NCBI GenBank assembly: GCA_946902875.1
Contig: OX336345.1
Span: forward strand, 8,525,395-8,589,394
Direction of reading: 5' to 3'
Length of the DNA: 64,000 nucleotides
From: Nematopogon swammerdamellus
Taxonomy: Eukaryota > Arthropoda > Insecta > Lepidoptera > Adelidae
Below, piece by piece: positions 32,038 through 42,015 of the stretch. The notes beneath the pieces are model-generated. The model made no database searches. It was not told the DNA's origin and saw only the letters and a list, made by a program, of their open reading frames with translations. Both the position numbers and the translations under genes were made by a program. Numbering within the stretch: the stretch's first letter is position 1; each line of letters begins with the position of its first letter.

Positions 32038-32545
32038 TTTTTTTGTTTTGTTTTATCCCTTTTTTGGGATAGGCAAAGGTATTATACCATGCAGCCTTGT
32101 CTGTTGTTATTCTTTAAATTATTTATATATCGCCAATTGTTGAAATAATGAAATCGTAAATGGATGGAAAACAGTCTGTGTTGGCAAGTAAATCTTGAGT
32201 GACGCGCGGCATATTGTCAGGTGTTTTATAAATTTTCATTAATCTATCTATTAGCGAATGTCGTTGAAGGTCAAAAGTCGGGTATTCAAAAAACAAGTGA
32301 TCCAGAGTCTCATTCATATTATTATCTCCTTGATTTTGTACGTCGACATCATTAGAACAGTGTGGGCAGACAGCAGAGTTAATAATATTCATGCGATGAA
32401 GATGGGCGCCGAAGGGACAGTGGCCAAATCGAAGACGACATATTATGGTGTAAAATTTTCTTTTCTTCGGAAGATATTTGGAAAACCAAATTTTTCTATA
32501 GTGTTGCGACAAACAGTTGCATACCAGCGTCCAGTTAGGAATAAG
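32038..32545 (-). pseudogene. 5'-truncated related LINE (ORF2 C-terminus and 3' tail)
   Basis: The minus strand from about 32510 reads FYTIICRLRFGHCPFGAHLH then RMNIINSAVCPHC, closely matching the C-terminus of the full-length element. The finger's last Cys is replaced (LFFEYP for LNCP). Upstream, RWYATVC appears in another frame, so there is a frameshift. The 3' UTR shares GGCTGCATGG and CTTTGCCTATCC with the larger copy and ends in an A-rich tail (AAACAAAACAAAAAAAC). Flanking words GGAATTAGT (about 32030) and GGAATAAGT (about 32538) are a possible imperfect duplication. It already lay in the locus when the full-length copy landed beside it. Confidence 0.75.
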
Positions 32546-32597
32546 TGTGGTCAGCGGGCAGACTAATCAAACCAAAGAATATAATACTACTATAAAA

Positions 32598-32883
32598 CAC
32601 GAGTCCTTCATCGCAGGAGAGTTTTGCTGCAGCTGTGTGTGACGGACGGCACTATGCGAGTTTTCTCCCCAAGCAGAGATTGTTAACCTGTTTTGGTGGT
32701 TTAAAAAAAAATAACCAGGGTTAAATTACAGAAGATGCGTCGCGTAGCCCGGAATTTAACCCTAACCTATTGTTGAGGCGGTGCATGTCGTTTTTGTTAA
32801 ACTCCCAAAGTGCAGTTTGGCTGCTACCACAGCAGCTGCGTCAAAGCATCGTGGTCAAAGCTCTCCTGCGATGAAGGAATCGT
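32598..32883. mobile_element. MITE family A, copy 2
   Basis: Ends ACGAGTCCTTCATCGCAGGA and (reverse-complemented) ACGATTCCTTCATCGCAGGA, with body words shared with 8689-8949 in opposite orientation. ACTATAAAA occurs on both sides (32589-32597 and 32884-32892) as the target duplication. Confidence 0.75.
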
Positions 32884-33046
32884 ACTATAAAAACCGTGAA
32901 AAAAAGGAAAAATGGCGGCTGAACAAGTTTATTTGCCGCCGCCGCGTCGTCGTAAATATTCGAGTTTAGTATATTATATATTATAGTATTTATATTATAT
33001 AGTATATAAGTATATTCGAGTTTACAAGTTATACTACAATAGTTTT

Positions 33047-33175
33047 TCACCTATTCATATGGTCAGAACTGTTGCCCTGATCCTTCCTTGACGGGAAAAC
33101 TGACTTTAGGTCATCATAATCGAGTCTAGCATGCATGACGAGCACATCCTTAATAGCTGTGACTCTGGCGCGCAT
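33047..33175 (-). CDS. Possible terminal exon fragment (42 residues)
   Basis: The minus strand reads MRARVTAIKDVLVMHARLDY then DDLKSVFPSRKDQGNSSDHM, NR and stop. The composition is protein-like, unlike the AT-rich neighbourhood. Weak acceptor-like AG dinucleotides occur at its 5' side, but no good pyrimidine tract. I do not recognise the family. It could be the last exon of an unseen gene on the minus strand, a transposon fragment or chance. Confidence 0.25.
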   Translation of the reverse strand: MRARVTAIKDVLVMHARLDYDDLKSVFPSRKDQGNSSDHMNR

Positions 33176-33360
33176 AGGTTATATTATAATATACTGTATG
33201 CTGCCGCGGCTTTGGAGTATTTCTTGGTTTTTATAGTACTAAATACCTAGTATATATTTACAGTTTACTTTAATTTCGATAACGCTAGTTTAGGCGGCAA
33301 TAATTTAGTCGGCCTTAGTTTGTTAGCGTAGCGGTCAATCATCTTCACAGTTTGGGAAGG

Positions 33361-33380
33361 TATAATGCGCGGGACGGATC
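33361..33380 (+). repeat. Second occurrence of the MITE end TATAATGCGCGGGACGGATC
   Basis: Identical to 25405-25424 and also preceded by GG. No inverted partner was found nearby, so this is a solitary end or a truncated copy. Confidence 0.6.
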
Positions 33381-33548
33381 TAGGCAAAGAATAAAATACT
33401 ACTAGGGCGTAGAAGAAGCACAACCCCATACAAAATTTGTTTGCCTATGTTTTAACCTTGGTGGCGCCAAATGTGCCCAGACGGCGAATTGCAGAACTAG
33501 CACTTGGCTGTAATTTCGAATTTAATTTATTTTTAGTAGGTAGGTACT

Positions 33549-33678
33549 GCACATTTAGCCAAACTGTGACCATTTCACACTGATATTCCTAAAATTTTCA
33601 GCCCACTCTAACTGAGCAGACAGGACTGACAATTTTAGAACTATCAATGTGAGATGGTCACAGTTTAGCTAAATGTGC
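33549..33678. mobile_element. Palindromic MITE
   Basis: GCACATTTAGCCAAACTGTG at the left and (reverse-complemented) GCACATTTAGCTAAACTGTG at the right give imperfect arms of about 45-55 bp around a short loop. No target duplication was identified. Confidence 0.6.
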
Positions 33679-33699
33679 CAAATAAATAACATCATGAGT

Positions 33700-34560
33700 A
33701 CACAGCTGATGCCTTCTTCGGGACGGCCCGTCCCGAAGGCTATTTAGCGTGATGGTAACTATATAGCCGTATATTATATAAGTGAGACTAGTGAACTACC
33801 CTTTGCATTGGTGCAAATGCAAACCACATCAAAATCTGTTCAGCGGTTCCGGTGTTTACATATTAAATAATAATAAAATAAATACAATAAAACTTCTTTA
33901 TTTCGGACAAGACAGACGTTACCTTTTATAAGAAGTAGATACATAGATAGAGAAGATACAGATAGATATAGAGAAGTAGAGATAAGCCATAGAAAAATTA
34001 AATTGGTACTATTTACCTCCAGAGAGAAAAAAACGGTTTTATATCAGTATCACTTATGTTCAGACACAAAAGAAGCTAACTATCTAGGTATATCATGTTT
34101 CTGTCGTATGAAGGTGCCATGCCACTATCCTTATTATTATCTTGGGTTCCGTCTACACTGAAATCCTTAGCAGCTACTCTAGTTTAAGCGAATATCTATA
34201 TATTATCCATTCCATCAAATATTAATTTGGCTTGACGGGCATTCTATTCTCGTCGTCGCCGCCGCCGTGGTTTGACTTTTGTATGACCGCCAAGTGCAAA
34301 TTGTTCTGTAACCGTTAGATAACACCTTCAGTTTAAGATCTACTGCGGGCGCAAGCAACCAAAATCACTGGAGTTTTATCGGAGTGCCGCCTGCCTGATA
34401 AAAACAAATACATCTTAGATAGAATTTTATTAATTCGCGACTTTATTGTAGGTACTTGAAGAGAGGTCTATTTAGATAAATATTATGACTTTGAAGACTG
34501 TAAGATAAAGCCGTTTATTGATGCACTTGAATTAGAGGCGAGGCGACGACGACGGTGGCT
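33700..34560. other. Gene-poor stretch
   Basis: AT-rich DNA without coding-like frames or clear repeats; GATAGA-type low complexity at about 33940-33980. Confidence 0.5.
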
Positions 34561-34566
34561 AGCCAA

Positions 34567-34671
34567 CTATAAAGCTCGAGTTTGTGGAGTGCTCTTACTA
34601 TTACGCCAGTGTTTATTCATTGTGGTGTTTCCTGTTCAGACAATAAATTGGTGAGGTGATTTGCTGAGACA
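34567..34671 (+). promoter_or_regulatory. Candidate TATA promoter and 5' UTR
   Basis: CTATAAAG at 34567-34574 is followed about 30-50 bases later by start-site-like words (GCCAGTGT, TTCATTGTGG). It ends in the leader GCTGAGACA before ATG at 34672. The layout is that of a focused insect promoter. Confidence 0.4.
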
Positions 34672-34692
34672 ATGGATTTGGTTGATTATAAG
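34672..34692 (+). CDS. Candidate 7-codon first coding exon (MDLVDYK)
   Basis: ATG in the context GACAATGG, seven codons, then a consensus donor AAG|GTAGGT. It sits right after the TATA promoter. A short first coding exon is common in insect secreted and cuticular genes, but no second exon was recognised, so the product is unknown. Confidence 0.35.
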
Positions 34693-34989
34693 GTAGGTAA
34701 ATTTTTATTATATCATTGCCAGTTATATTACGCCTGCTTGTTTAGATACATACTAACGAGTGCAGTCTTGATACCTCCCCGCAAGTTATAAGTAGGCAGA
34801 TAGAATTTGATTAGTTGGCATCGAGCCCAGTGGTGGACGTAAACAAACGTACAGAGACAGAGAGAAAATATTACGTGTAAGTAAAACTGTTCAGCAGTGG
34901 CACTAGCCGTTATAACAATTTCTTACCTTATTCTAGCTAGGCCTTCTAGTTCTACACAATAAAAAAATTGGAATTAGCAATTTGAATAT

Positions 34990-35265
34990 ACCTACAGCGT
35001 GTAAAGCGTCCACTGCTGAACATACGCTCCTCCAATTTTCCTCCAGTCTCCCGGCCTTCAGCGGTATGGGTTCCATACTGCTTTCCGCCGACGACGTATG
35101 TCGTCGTGCAACCTAGCGGGTGGTCTTCCCACACTCCGTTTTCCTGTCCACGTCCGCCAGTGTAGGACACGGTTACTCCAACGGTCGTCGTCTCTTCGGC
35201 TAACATGCCCAGCCCACCGCCACTTGAGCTTAGCCACCCGGTGTCCAATATCGACTGCTTTAGAA
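34990..35265 (-). pseudogene. RTE-type LINE ORF C-terminus
   Basis: The minus strand reads KLKWRWAGHVSRRDDDRWSN, then GKRSVGRPPARLHDDI and YVQQWTLYTL, the characteristic RTE-clade C-terminal stretch. One stop interrupts it (after WNPYR). The same family is seen at 14860-15130. Confidence 0.7.
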
Positions 35266-35271
35266 AATGCT

Positions 35272-35650
35272 CATAGAAAATTCTTTATTGCTCCAGTAAA
35301 CATTAAAAAGTAACAAATACATTAGAAAATTTACATAAGGTGCAAAGGCGGACTTATCCCTTACAGACATTTCTTACAGTCAACCTTTGGATGTTTGAGA
35401 TTCGATAATATAGTGGAATGTAAGTAGGTAGTAGCAAAAGAGTTGAGTGTGAGAATTGAAGAGAAAATAATATAAAATATAAAATTAATATAAATATGTA
35501 CGTGTATGATAGACAAAAAACGTGAAAAAAAAGAAGAATACTTATTAACAATACATATATAAGTACATGCTAGTAAAATATAAGCTATACATGTGTTAAT
35601 ACATATAAATTACTAAGTATAATATAGAATATAGTATGATACAAATAAAA
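35272..35650 (-). mobile_element. LINE 3'-end fragment (antisense), copy 2
   Basis: Nearly identical to 13985-14330 over several hundred bases, apart from an insertion of about 60 bases near 35470-35535. Confidence 0.65.
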
Positions 35651-36344
35651 TCACACATTATCACTGTTAAAGTTAACCATTGTAAGTACATCATTTTCTA
35701 CATTTAAGTATAGGGTGTCCAAAGTGTGATGTGGAATATCGAAGGATCGTGATATGTATCGTGTGTAAAGTGCAGTGACGAAAGATTTTTTTTTTATCTC
35801 AATTATTTCCAATTTTGCCATTTTCTAACAAAGTAAATGCATACGATAGTGTGAGCGCGCTCTATGCTTGTGCACGGCCGCGTAGGGCTATGCGAGGGAC
35901 TCGGCGCGAGGCGCGCGTTTCCCGATCGCGAGGCGTGAGATGCGCGGGCGCGGGGCGCGCGCGGCGCTCATAATCAATCATAGATTTCATAAGACGTAGT
36001 ATGTAGCCAGTAAAAAGTAAATGATTATCTACCAGTCGCGACTCCTGGTCCTGAATATTGGGTTGGCTCTGGCTAAGGAATTATTTTTTTCATAATTTCA
36101 TAACTTAGGTACCTACGCGTTAATTCATTTCTACCACAATGAGTTCAAAAACTGAAAGCCGATTACGATATAGATAGTTTATAATATTTAGTTTAAATGA
36201 TTTATTTTTCTCACTTACGATTAATTTGTCTGTAGATAGGTACCTACTGGTTGTGTCAAAGCAGTCGAGTTGCAGCCGACAACAGCGACGTCTCCTCTGG
36301 CACGGCGACGACGAGACAGGCATACAAGCTTGAATTGTTACATT

Positions 36345-36554
36345 TTATTTGTACACTCGTTTGTACATGAAGTCCACTCTTCGTTTCCAAGACAAGAAAT
36401 TTTCGATGGCTCGATCGTGAAAATCTTCTTTCTTCCTCAATTTTCTTAGCAACTCCTTTTCCACAGATAAGAGTGCCAAATTACTGAGCCTCTCTTGTCC
36501 TTGAGTGCTCCGTAGATAGCTCGGTAGGAGTTTGCCATTATAATTACCAATAAA
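36345..36554 (-). pseudogene. hAT-transposase C-terminal (dimerisation) fragment
   Basis: The open minus-strand segment reads GKLLPSYLRSTQGQERLSNL, then ALLSVEKELLRKLRKKEDFH and DRAIENFLSW, ending MYKRVYK and a TAA that overlaps AATAAA. The S-x3-QERL-x2-LALLSVE core is the hAT C-terminal dimerisation motif of ZMYM/52-kDa-repressor-like proteins. A TGA precedes it at 36555-36557. The catalytic portion was not found, so it is a fragment or a last exon. Confidence 0.55.
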
Positions 36555-37144
36555 TCACTTTAATTTACAACACTGCACAGGATTCATCCATACAAAGTCC
36601 ATACCTACATAACGGAATATATGCAGCTATCAACTCGCGACCGCGAGCCAATGCGCACACACACGCGCACACAACACACCTAGCCTAGCTCGCTATAATA
36701 GTCGCATCTCATCGCACGTCGCACAGCACAAGAATACTCGTCGTGTGGTTGCAGCGCGCACACACCCACACACGCAACACACACACCTAGCTCGCTCGCT
36801 AGTCGCTCTACTCGCTACCGCGTCACTAAATGCACTCCCCGCTGCGCCAACTCGAAAGGCTGAGCAGCGGGTCTGCGCGGGACGGGGGGGACATTCGGCC
36901 GCTTCCGCCTTGTATGGAATACGATGGCGCTTCAAAATGTAGCCAACCGGCCAATGAATGCCTTGATGTGTCGTCATTCGTCGTCGCCCGCGTTTGACGC
37001 GCGCGAAATTTCAAATTATGTAACGGGTACGGGATTGACGTTTTATCTTATTAATCGTGGGTTGATATAAATAATTTAACTCCGATATTTTTTCACATTT
37101 ATTTTAGCTTGATACTTCTGTAGTAATGGTGTCATTCATTTTAT

Positions 37145-37441
37145 TTAGTTTGGCGGCGCCAACCTCGCCAACTGAAAGGAGTCGCCGCTGTTATCTACAT
37201 ACCTCAAATGATGTGAAGGTTTTCTACGTGATCTCCTTGCAGCTCGATGCATTATGACGAGACCCGGGCGATGCAGTAGCGGGTCTAGATTGCCATGTTC
37301 CCGTAAACAGTACAATGCACGCACAATTACTTCAGCCAGCACCGGCAATCTTTCACGATAAATGCGTTTGAAGCCCATTTCCGTTTGCTGCTCCATACGC
37401 GAGCGACATATCCACATATTCGCTATTCGTGAATGGAACAT
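37145..37441 (-). CDS. Hypothetical 98-residue frame
   Basis: ATG at 37441, ending at 37145. The sequence has coding-like stretches (MGFKRIYRERLPVLAEVIVR, HRPGLVIMHRAARRSRRKPS) with a basic C-terminal half. It lies inside the 35709-38068 element on the same strand as the hAT-like fragment, so a transposon-encoded DNA-binding part is possible. I do not recognise the family. Confidence 0.3.
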   Translation of the reverse strand: MFHSRIANMWICRSRMEQQTEMGFKRIYRERLPVLAEVIVRALYCLREHGNLDPLLHRPGLVIMHRAARRSRRKPSHHLRYVDNSGDSFQLARLAPPN

Positions 37442-37679
37442 TTAACAAACACTTTAACCTGTGGTAGGTACGTATTGTTAAACACGAGCGCGAAACTTTC
37501 ACTAATTCAATTTACGAATCGAATTACCAAAAATACGTCAACACGGTCGGCCGCCCTTGACATACTGACCGACTGACACACATTGATCTTCGGCGCCACG
37601 TGACTGGCTGGACTGACGCAATGCAGGTCGGTCGCCCGCACCCCGCAGACAGCGCGGCGCGCCGCCCGCTGCGCCTGCG

Positions 37680-37803
37680 TCTCCTTTGATAGCAGCGCGC
37701 GATGCCGCCACCGGGCGGCGTCTCCTTTGATAGCAGCGCGCGATGCCGCCACCGGGCGGCGTCTCCTTTGATGGGAGCGTGCGATGCCGACACGGGGCGG
37801 CGC
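37680..37803. repeat. 41-bp GC-rich tandem repeat, about three units
   Basis: CTCCTTTGATAGCAGCGCGC starts at 37681 and 37722, with a variant (CTCCTTTGATGGGAGCGTGC) at 37763. The period is 41 bp and the units end in CCACCGGGCGGCG. The long open frames over this array exist because 41 bp steps through all three frames without a stop. I do not read them as genes. Confidence 0.8.
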
Positions 37804-38496
37804 GGGGGCGCAACAGCGCGGTGCGGTGCGGTGCTATAGCGAACATTCCACCCGGCCGGCGGCGGGCCCGCCGCGCCGCTCCGCCTCCTCCGCACCGCCG
37901 TGGTCTGGTCGCTTAGAGCGCGCATAGATTGACTAAAATGAAAACTTTGAAAATTCATATCTCGAAAACTAGTATGGATAGGACCATTTTTCTTTTTTTT
38001 AATGTGTTTATTAGATGATATACAATAGCTCATTTCGATATTCCCGAACAGACCCTGGACACCCTATATAATAGATGGTGTTCAGTATATCCGACACGAA
38101 CAGAAGGAAGCATATAGCATGACACCTAGCCGTTTCGACACACTGTGGGCTGTCATAATGAGTGTAGCCATCAGGTGACTTATGTTTAGTAAACTCAAAA
38201 AAAATAATCCGCCCATGGATGCTTGTGCTTTATTATGTATACAGCGAAAGTCAGTGATGTATATAAAATTTTAATCGAAAACTTGAATAAATCTAATAAG
38301 GTCATTGAGGTGCGTTTCTAAGTAAATAAAGATTGTCAACTTCGGTAAATTCCCGACGTGATAGATTAGACAGGATAATAGCTTTTGTGGCGAATTATCT
38401 TTATTATTTATTGACACATTCTTGGAATTACCTTGTTGAATGTGTTTGTTTGGTTTAATTTATTTATTGTTTACTGAGTGATTTTGTTACCATGCC

Positions 38497-38702
38497 GGAA
38501 CTTTCAAAGAACGGTGGCGAAATTGGAAAACTTTTTGAGTTCTTCTTACGTTTTCGTAAATATCTATCCTCAAAATGTATGGAGAACTCCAAAAAAATTG
38601 TTATTCCAATTCGAGTTCTCCATACATTTTCGTAAATACCTAACCTAAAAATGTATGGAGAATCAAATTGGTTTTTCCAATTTTGTCACACCGTTCTTTT
38701 TT
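38497..38702. mobile_element. MITE-like inverted repeat
   Basis: AAAGAACGGTGGCGAAATTG at the left and its reverse complement (CAATTTTGTCACACCGTTCT) at the right frame internal copies of AAAATGTATGGAGAA in both orientations. About 200 bp, no frame. Confidence 0.5.
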
Positions 38703-38719
38703 ACAGTTTTTTTTTTATG

Positions 38720-39045
38720 GACACTGACACGGTTGGCTACATCACCTACAACATTTGTGATGTCAGCCCATAACACCGGGTGAACTTGGTGCCATGTCAG
38801 CCTTCCCTTCGGTCGTGCCGGCTACACTGAACTGGACGGAAAACACAAACTATTTACATAGCCGTTTCGACCGACCTTTCCTTCAGTGCGGTGGTACCAA
38901 TCCGGGTGGGTTAAACCCTACCACACCACCTAGTAATATATGAAGGGAGTCGTATCCCTTAGTCGCCTTTTACGACATACACGGGGAGAGATGCAGTGGG
39001 GTTATTCTTTTAAAGTACCGGCCCCACACGGTACAAAGTCTACTT
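38720..39045 (+). repeat. Dispersed repeat of the 'TTTTACGACA' family, full-looking copy
   Basis: Reads GGTTGGCTACATCACC, GAACTTGGTGCCATGTCAGC, TGCGGTGGTACCAATCCGGG, CGCCTTTTACGACATACACG and CCGGCCCCACACGGTAC. Partial relatives are at 16300-16560 and 41130-41450, with reversed copies at 14480-14640 and 46600-46800. Confidence 0.65.
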
Positions 39046-39100
39046 AGTTTTCGATTACCGGAAAGGCCCGGCCAGCCCGGCATGGTAACAAAATCACCTG

Positions 39101-39315
39101 AGGGCCTAGTCCGAGTTTACGTGACAGCTACGTAAACGTCAAATACCGATCGAATTAAGTTTTTATGTATGGAGCTCTCTAGTGGCGCGGGCGCCGCGCC
39201 GCGCCGCGCGCCGCCGCGCCGCCGCGGTGAGCGTATTGTGCTCCCATACATAAAAACTCAATTCGATCGGTATTTGACGTTTACGTAGCTGTAACGTTAA
39301 CTCGGACTAGGCCCT
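39101..39315. mobile_element. Palindromic MITE with GC core
   Basis: AGGGCCTAGTCCGAGTTTAC at the left and (reverse-complemented) AGGGCCTAGTCCGAGTTAAC at the right give arms of about 75 bp. The core is a run of GCGCCGCGCC-type sequence. A 3-bp CTG stands on both sides, compatible with a Harbinger-type duplication, though 3 bp can match by chance. Confidence 0.7.
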
Positions 39316-39889
39316 CTGTTATGTTTAATATATTATCATATCAATATCATATCAACTATAGTACCTACTTGCAAGTGTTTCTCATCATGAACATTACGAT
39401 TTGCTTCATGGTTTGTATTGTGTGTATGTTAGTATGTAGCTTTTGCCCGCGGCTTCGTTTCGCGTGACTTTTTGCTCACAGCTCAGGCCGCCGATAGCAC
39501 TCTTGCTCACAGTGCAGCGTTATTTATTATGATTTATAGCAGTGTTGTTCGCTCAAACGGTCGATCGCGGCCGTTTGGCCGAATATTCACCTACTGAAAT
39601 AAACCTAGTGGAATAAGAAAGACTAATGTACCTACATGGAAAACCTACACATAATATTTTGGGTTTTTTTAAGTACTTACATAAATACTTACTACTTACT
39701 TAATAGTAAATATTGTTGTATGTTACGAAAGTCGCACAATCTCGCAACATCTATCTGGAAAGCGGAAAATAATATATATAATTTAATACAGTACCTACTT
39801 AGTTACTTTAAGTTTGTAGAAAATTATTAATAACTAACCCCTTTCCACTTACGCACTACGTACCGCACGCACTGGGCAGGGGGGATTGC

Positions 39890-40135
39890 ATGGCATCCCT
39901 ACACGCTAGACTTACCGCGATTGCGTACCAATCGATTCTGCAGATCTTTCCTCTACAGAACCGGTAAACTCTGGAACGCTCTCCCTGTTCATATATCCCC
40001 CCCCCCCCCCCCCCCCCAAGTACAGTCTCGGATCCTTGAAGAGGGGCGTGAATGGGTACCTGCCAGGCCGGCATGGCATTCGCAAACCCCGCATACGACC
40101 GAATGTCCATGGGCGTCGTTAGACACCTCATTGGT
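39890..40135 (+). pseudogene. LINE ORF2 C-terminus interrupted by a poly-C tract
   Basis: FCRSFLYRTGKLWNALPVHI in one frame is followed, after a run of more than 20 C (about 39989-40017), by SLKRGVNGYLPGRHGI in another frame. These are the usual ends of jockey/CR1-type LINE proteins (SFLPRTARLWNxLP ... FKRRVNxYL). The C run replaces the link between them and shifts the frame. Confidence 0.65.
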
Positions 40136-40647
40136 GGCTAGGAGCCATATGTCGCGCTTTCAATAATAAAAGTAAAAAAAATGAGGTGTGTACTTATTTA
40201 AAAAAAAATATCGTTCGTGCCAAATTTGTATTATCGCGTAAGCAGTATTGATTAGAAATTATTTCGGAAAATTCCAAACAGATAACACAGTCAAATCATC
40301 TGTAAGTGCCTACGGATAGTGACACTGCAATGCTCAGATAAGCATCACAATAAATAAGGCATACCTTAACAGTTAACCCGCTTTATAGGTAGGTACCTCA
40401 TACATTTTTGCTTCAAAATAACATAATAATTCATAATATATTGTGAGGCATTCTTTCGGTTTTGAAGAATTATGAACCTGTTTTATTAGAAAACTAAAGA
40501 TCATTTCTAAAAAATAACATTTTCATTGCTCACTTTTATGTTATCTATCACCTGTACTTATTGAAATCTCGCGCCATTTTATATCCACTCGTGTCGCTGC
40601 GCTGCTCGGATCACGGAGGGTAATGCTCTATGCCATAGCCTCCTTCA

Positions 40648-40731
40648 CAGTGAAGGAGGATATGTCTATGCTCGACTCATTTGTATTTGTACACAATACT
40701 AGGTTATTAACTTGTTAATAACCTAGTATTT
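40648..40731. repeat. Two adjacent perfect hairpins
   Basis: CCTCCTTCACAGTGAAGGAGG and, 30-odd bases later, ATACTAGGTTATTAAC...GTTAATAACCTAGTAT (40698-40731). Both are perfect palindromes with minimal loops. Confidence 0.6.
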
Positions 40732-41129
40732 ATATTCTTTGCCAAAGTTCCTGTAACCATACCGTAACAATGTAACAGGCAAGGATAGGCCTTCGATAAA
40801 CCCGTTCCTTATCATGGCGGCGGCGCCGGCGTGGCGTAGATGTAGCGTGTCTAAAAACACAATCTAGACAAAGTCTAGACTTTCACTCACCAGTGTGGCA
40901 GATGTGTAATTTACTTCTATGTTCAAAGCTGATATTTACCGTTTCCAGTCGACATGTTTGACTTACCTACACTTACTTACGGGGCGAGAAGCGTGATTTA
41001 TGCGCTCACTGTTATTTCATCGAAATGCGATTTTTATGAAAGATTTAATTTAATGTAGGGGAATACGTCTGCCTTAGAACGTTTTGCCAAAATCTGGCCG
41101 CAAGTACCCTTAATTTGAGCTGTTTTCGG

Positions 41130-41450
41130 AATGGTGGACGACATGGTTGGCTACAACGAGGTATTATCTCGTTGGTTGGCTACTACACTCGCTACTGCAT
41201 CATCTAGTACTACCATCATGTCAGCCCATAACTCCTTGGTGAAATACATAGATGCCATGTGATCGTGCCGGCTATACCGAACTCTACGGAAAACTAATTA
41301 ATATTTTTTTATTTACATAGCCGCTTCGTTCGACTGACCATGCATCGTGGATAAAATCTACTATAGTATAAGTGACTCTATGCCTTTCAATCAATGCGGT
41401 GGTATCAATCCGGGCGGGTTAAACTCTACCACCGAGTAAGGTGAGAGAAG
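41130..41450 (+). repeat. Dispersed repeat, diverged relative of 38720-39045
   Basis: Shares GTTGGCTAC, CATCATGTCAGCCCATAAC, GCCGGCTATACCGAACT and GCGGTGGTATCAATCCGGGC with the 38.7-kb copy, in the same order. Confidence 0.6.
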
Positions 41451-42015
41451 GGACCTAGGTAGGTACCTAGGTAAAATGTTTGTTGACGATAACGATCGCA
41501 TCGCAGTTCGCCTGGACGTCAACGAATTTTGGATATTTATGTGCAGCTGACTATGCATATGAAGTTCGAGGTTAGGCGCGTGGTGGGCGACGGGGCAGCG
41601 GGGTGGCGGCGATAACTACTAACAATATTTTATGTAATATTAGCCTAGTTTCCCTTCTGCTCAACAGGTAAATATAAATAAAATTACTTTCGTATAGGAA
41701 TTTCCTCTGACGCGCGGGGACGGGCGGCGGAGGAGGCGCGGTTGGCGGTCGGCGATCGATGGTTTGTGCAAGGTTTGTGTCGATTGGGCGACCGCGGAGC
41801 TGTAATTTGTGTGAATAGTAGTGGCGGAAGTATTGTGGCGGTGTATATGTGGGCGGTGTGCGCAGGCGTCTCTCGCCGCGGCGGCGCGCGGGTGCATGTT
41901 CGGAGGCACGTACGACACACCTCCGATCCGAAGTTCCTTTCACCTCTAGCCGAGAGCCGCGCCCGTCTGCACAAATAGGTAGTGCGAAGTGCGAACCAAA
42001 CACGCCGCCGCGCCG

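Larger units (their letters stand above)
35709..38068. mobile_element. 2.4-kb element with TATAGGGTGTCCA terminal inverted repeats
   Basis: The left end reads TATAGGGTGTCCAAAGTGTG...GGAATATCGAA. The right end, reverse-complemented, reads TATAGGGTGTCCAGGGTCTG...GGAATATCGAA, giving a terminal repeat of about 35 bp with a few mismatches and TA at the borders. Inside are a CpG-rich block (35830-35980), an hAT-type C-terminal fragment (36345-36554, minus), another GC-rich part (36640-37000), a 98-residue frame (37145-37441, minus) and a 41-bp tandem repeat. It may be one DNA transposon or nested insertions. Superfamily not assigned. Confidence 0.5.

Noticed and set aside
37524..38033. 169-residue minus-strand frame with internal repeats
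   Set aside because: Explained by the 41-bp tandem repeat in CpG-rich DNA; the repeated RRHRALLSKE-like peptide follows the DNA period.
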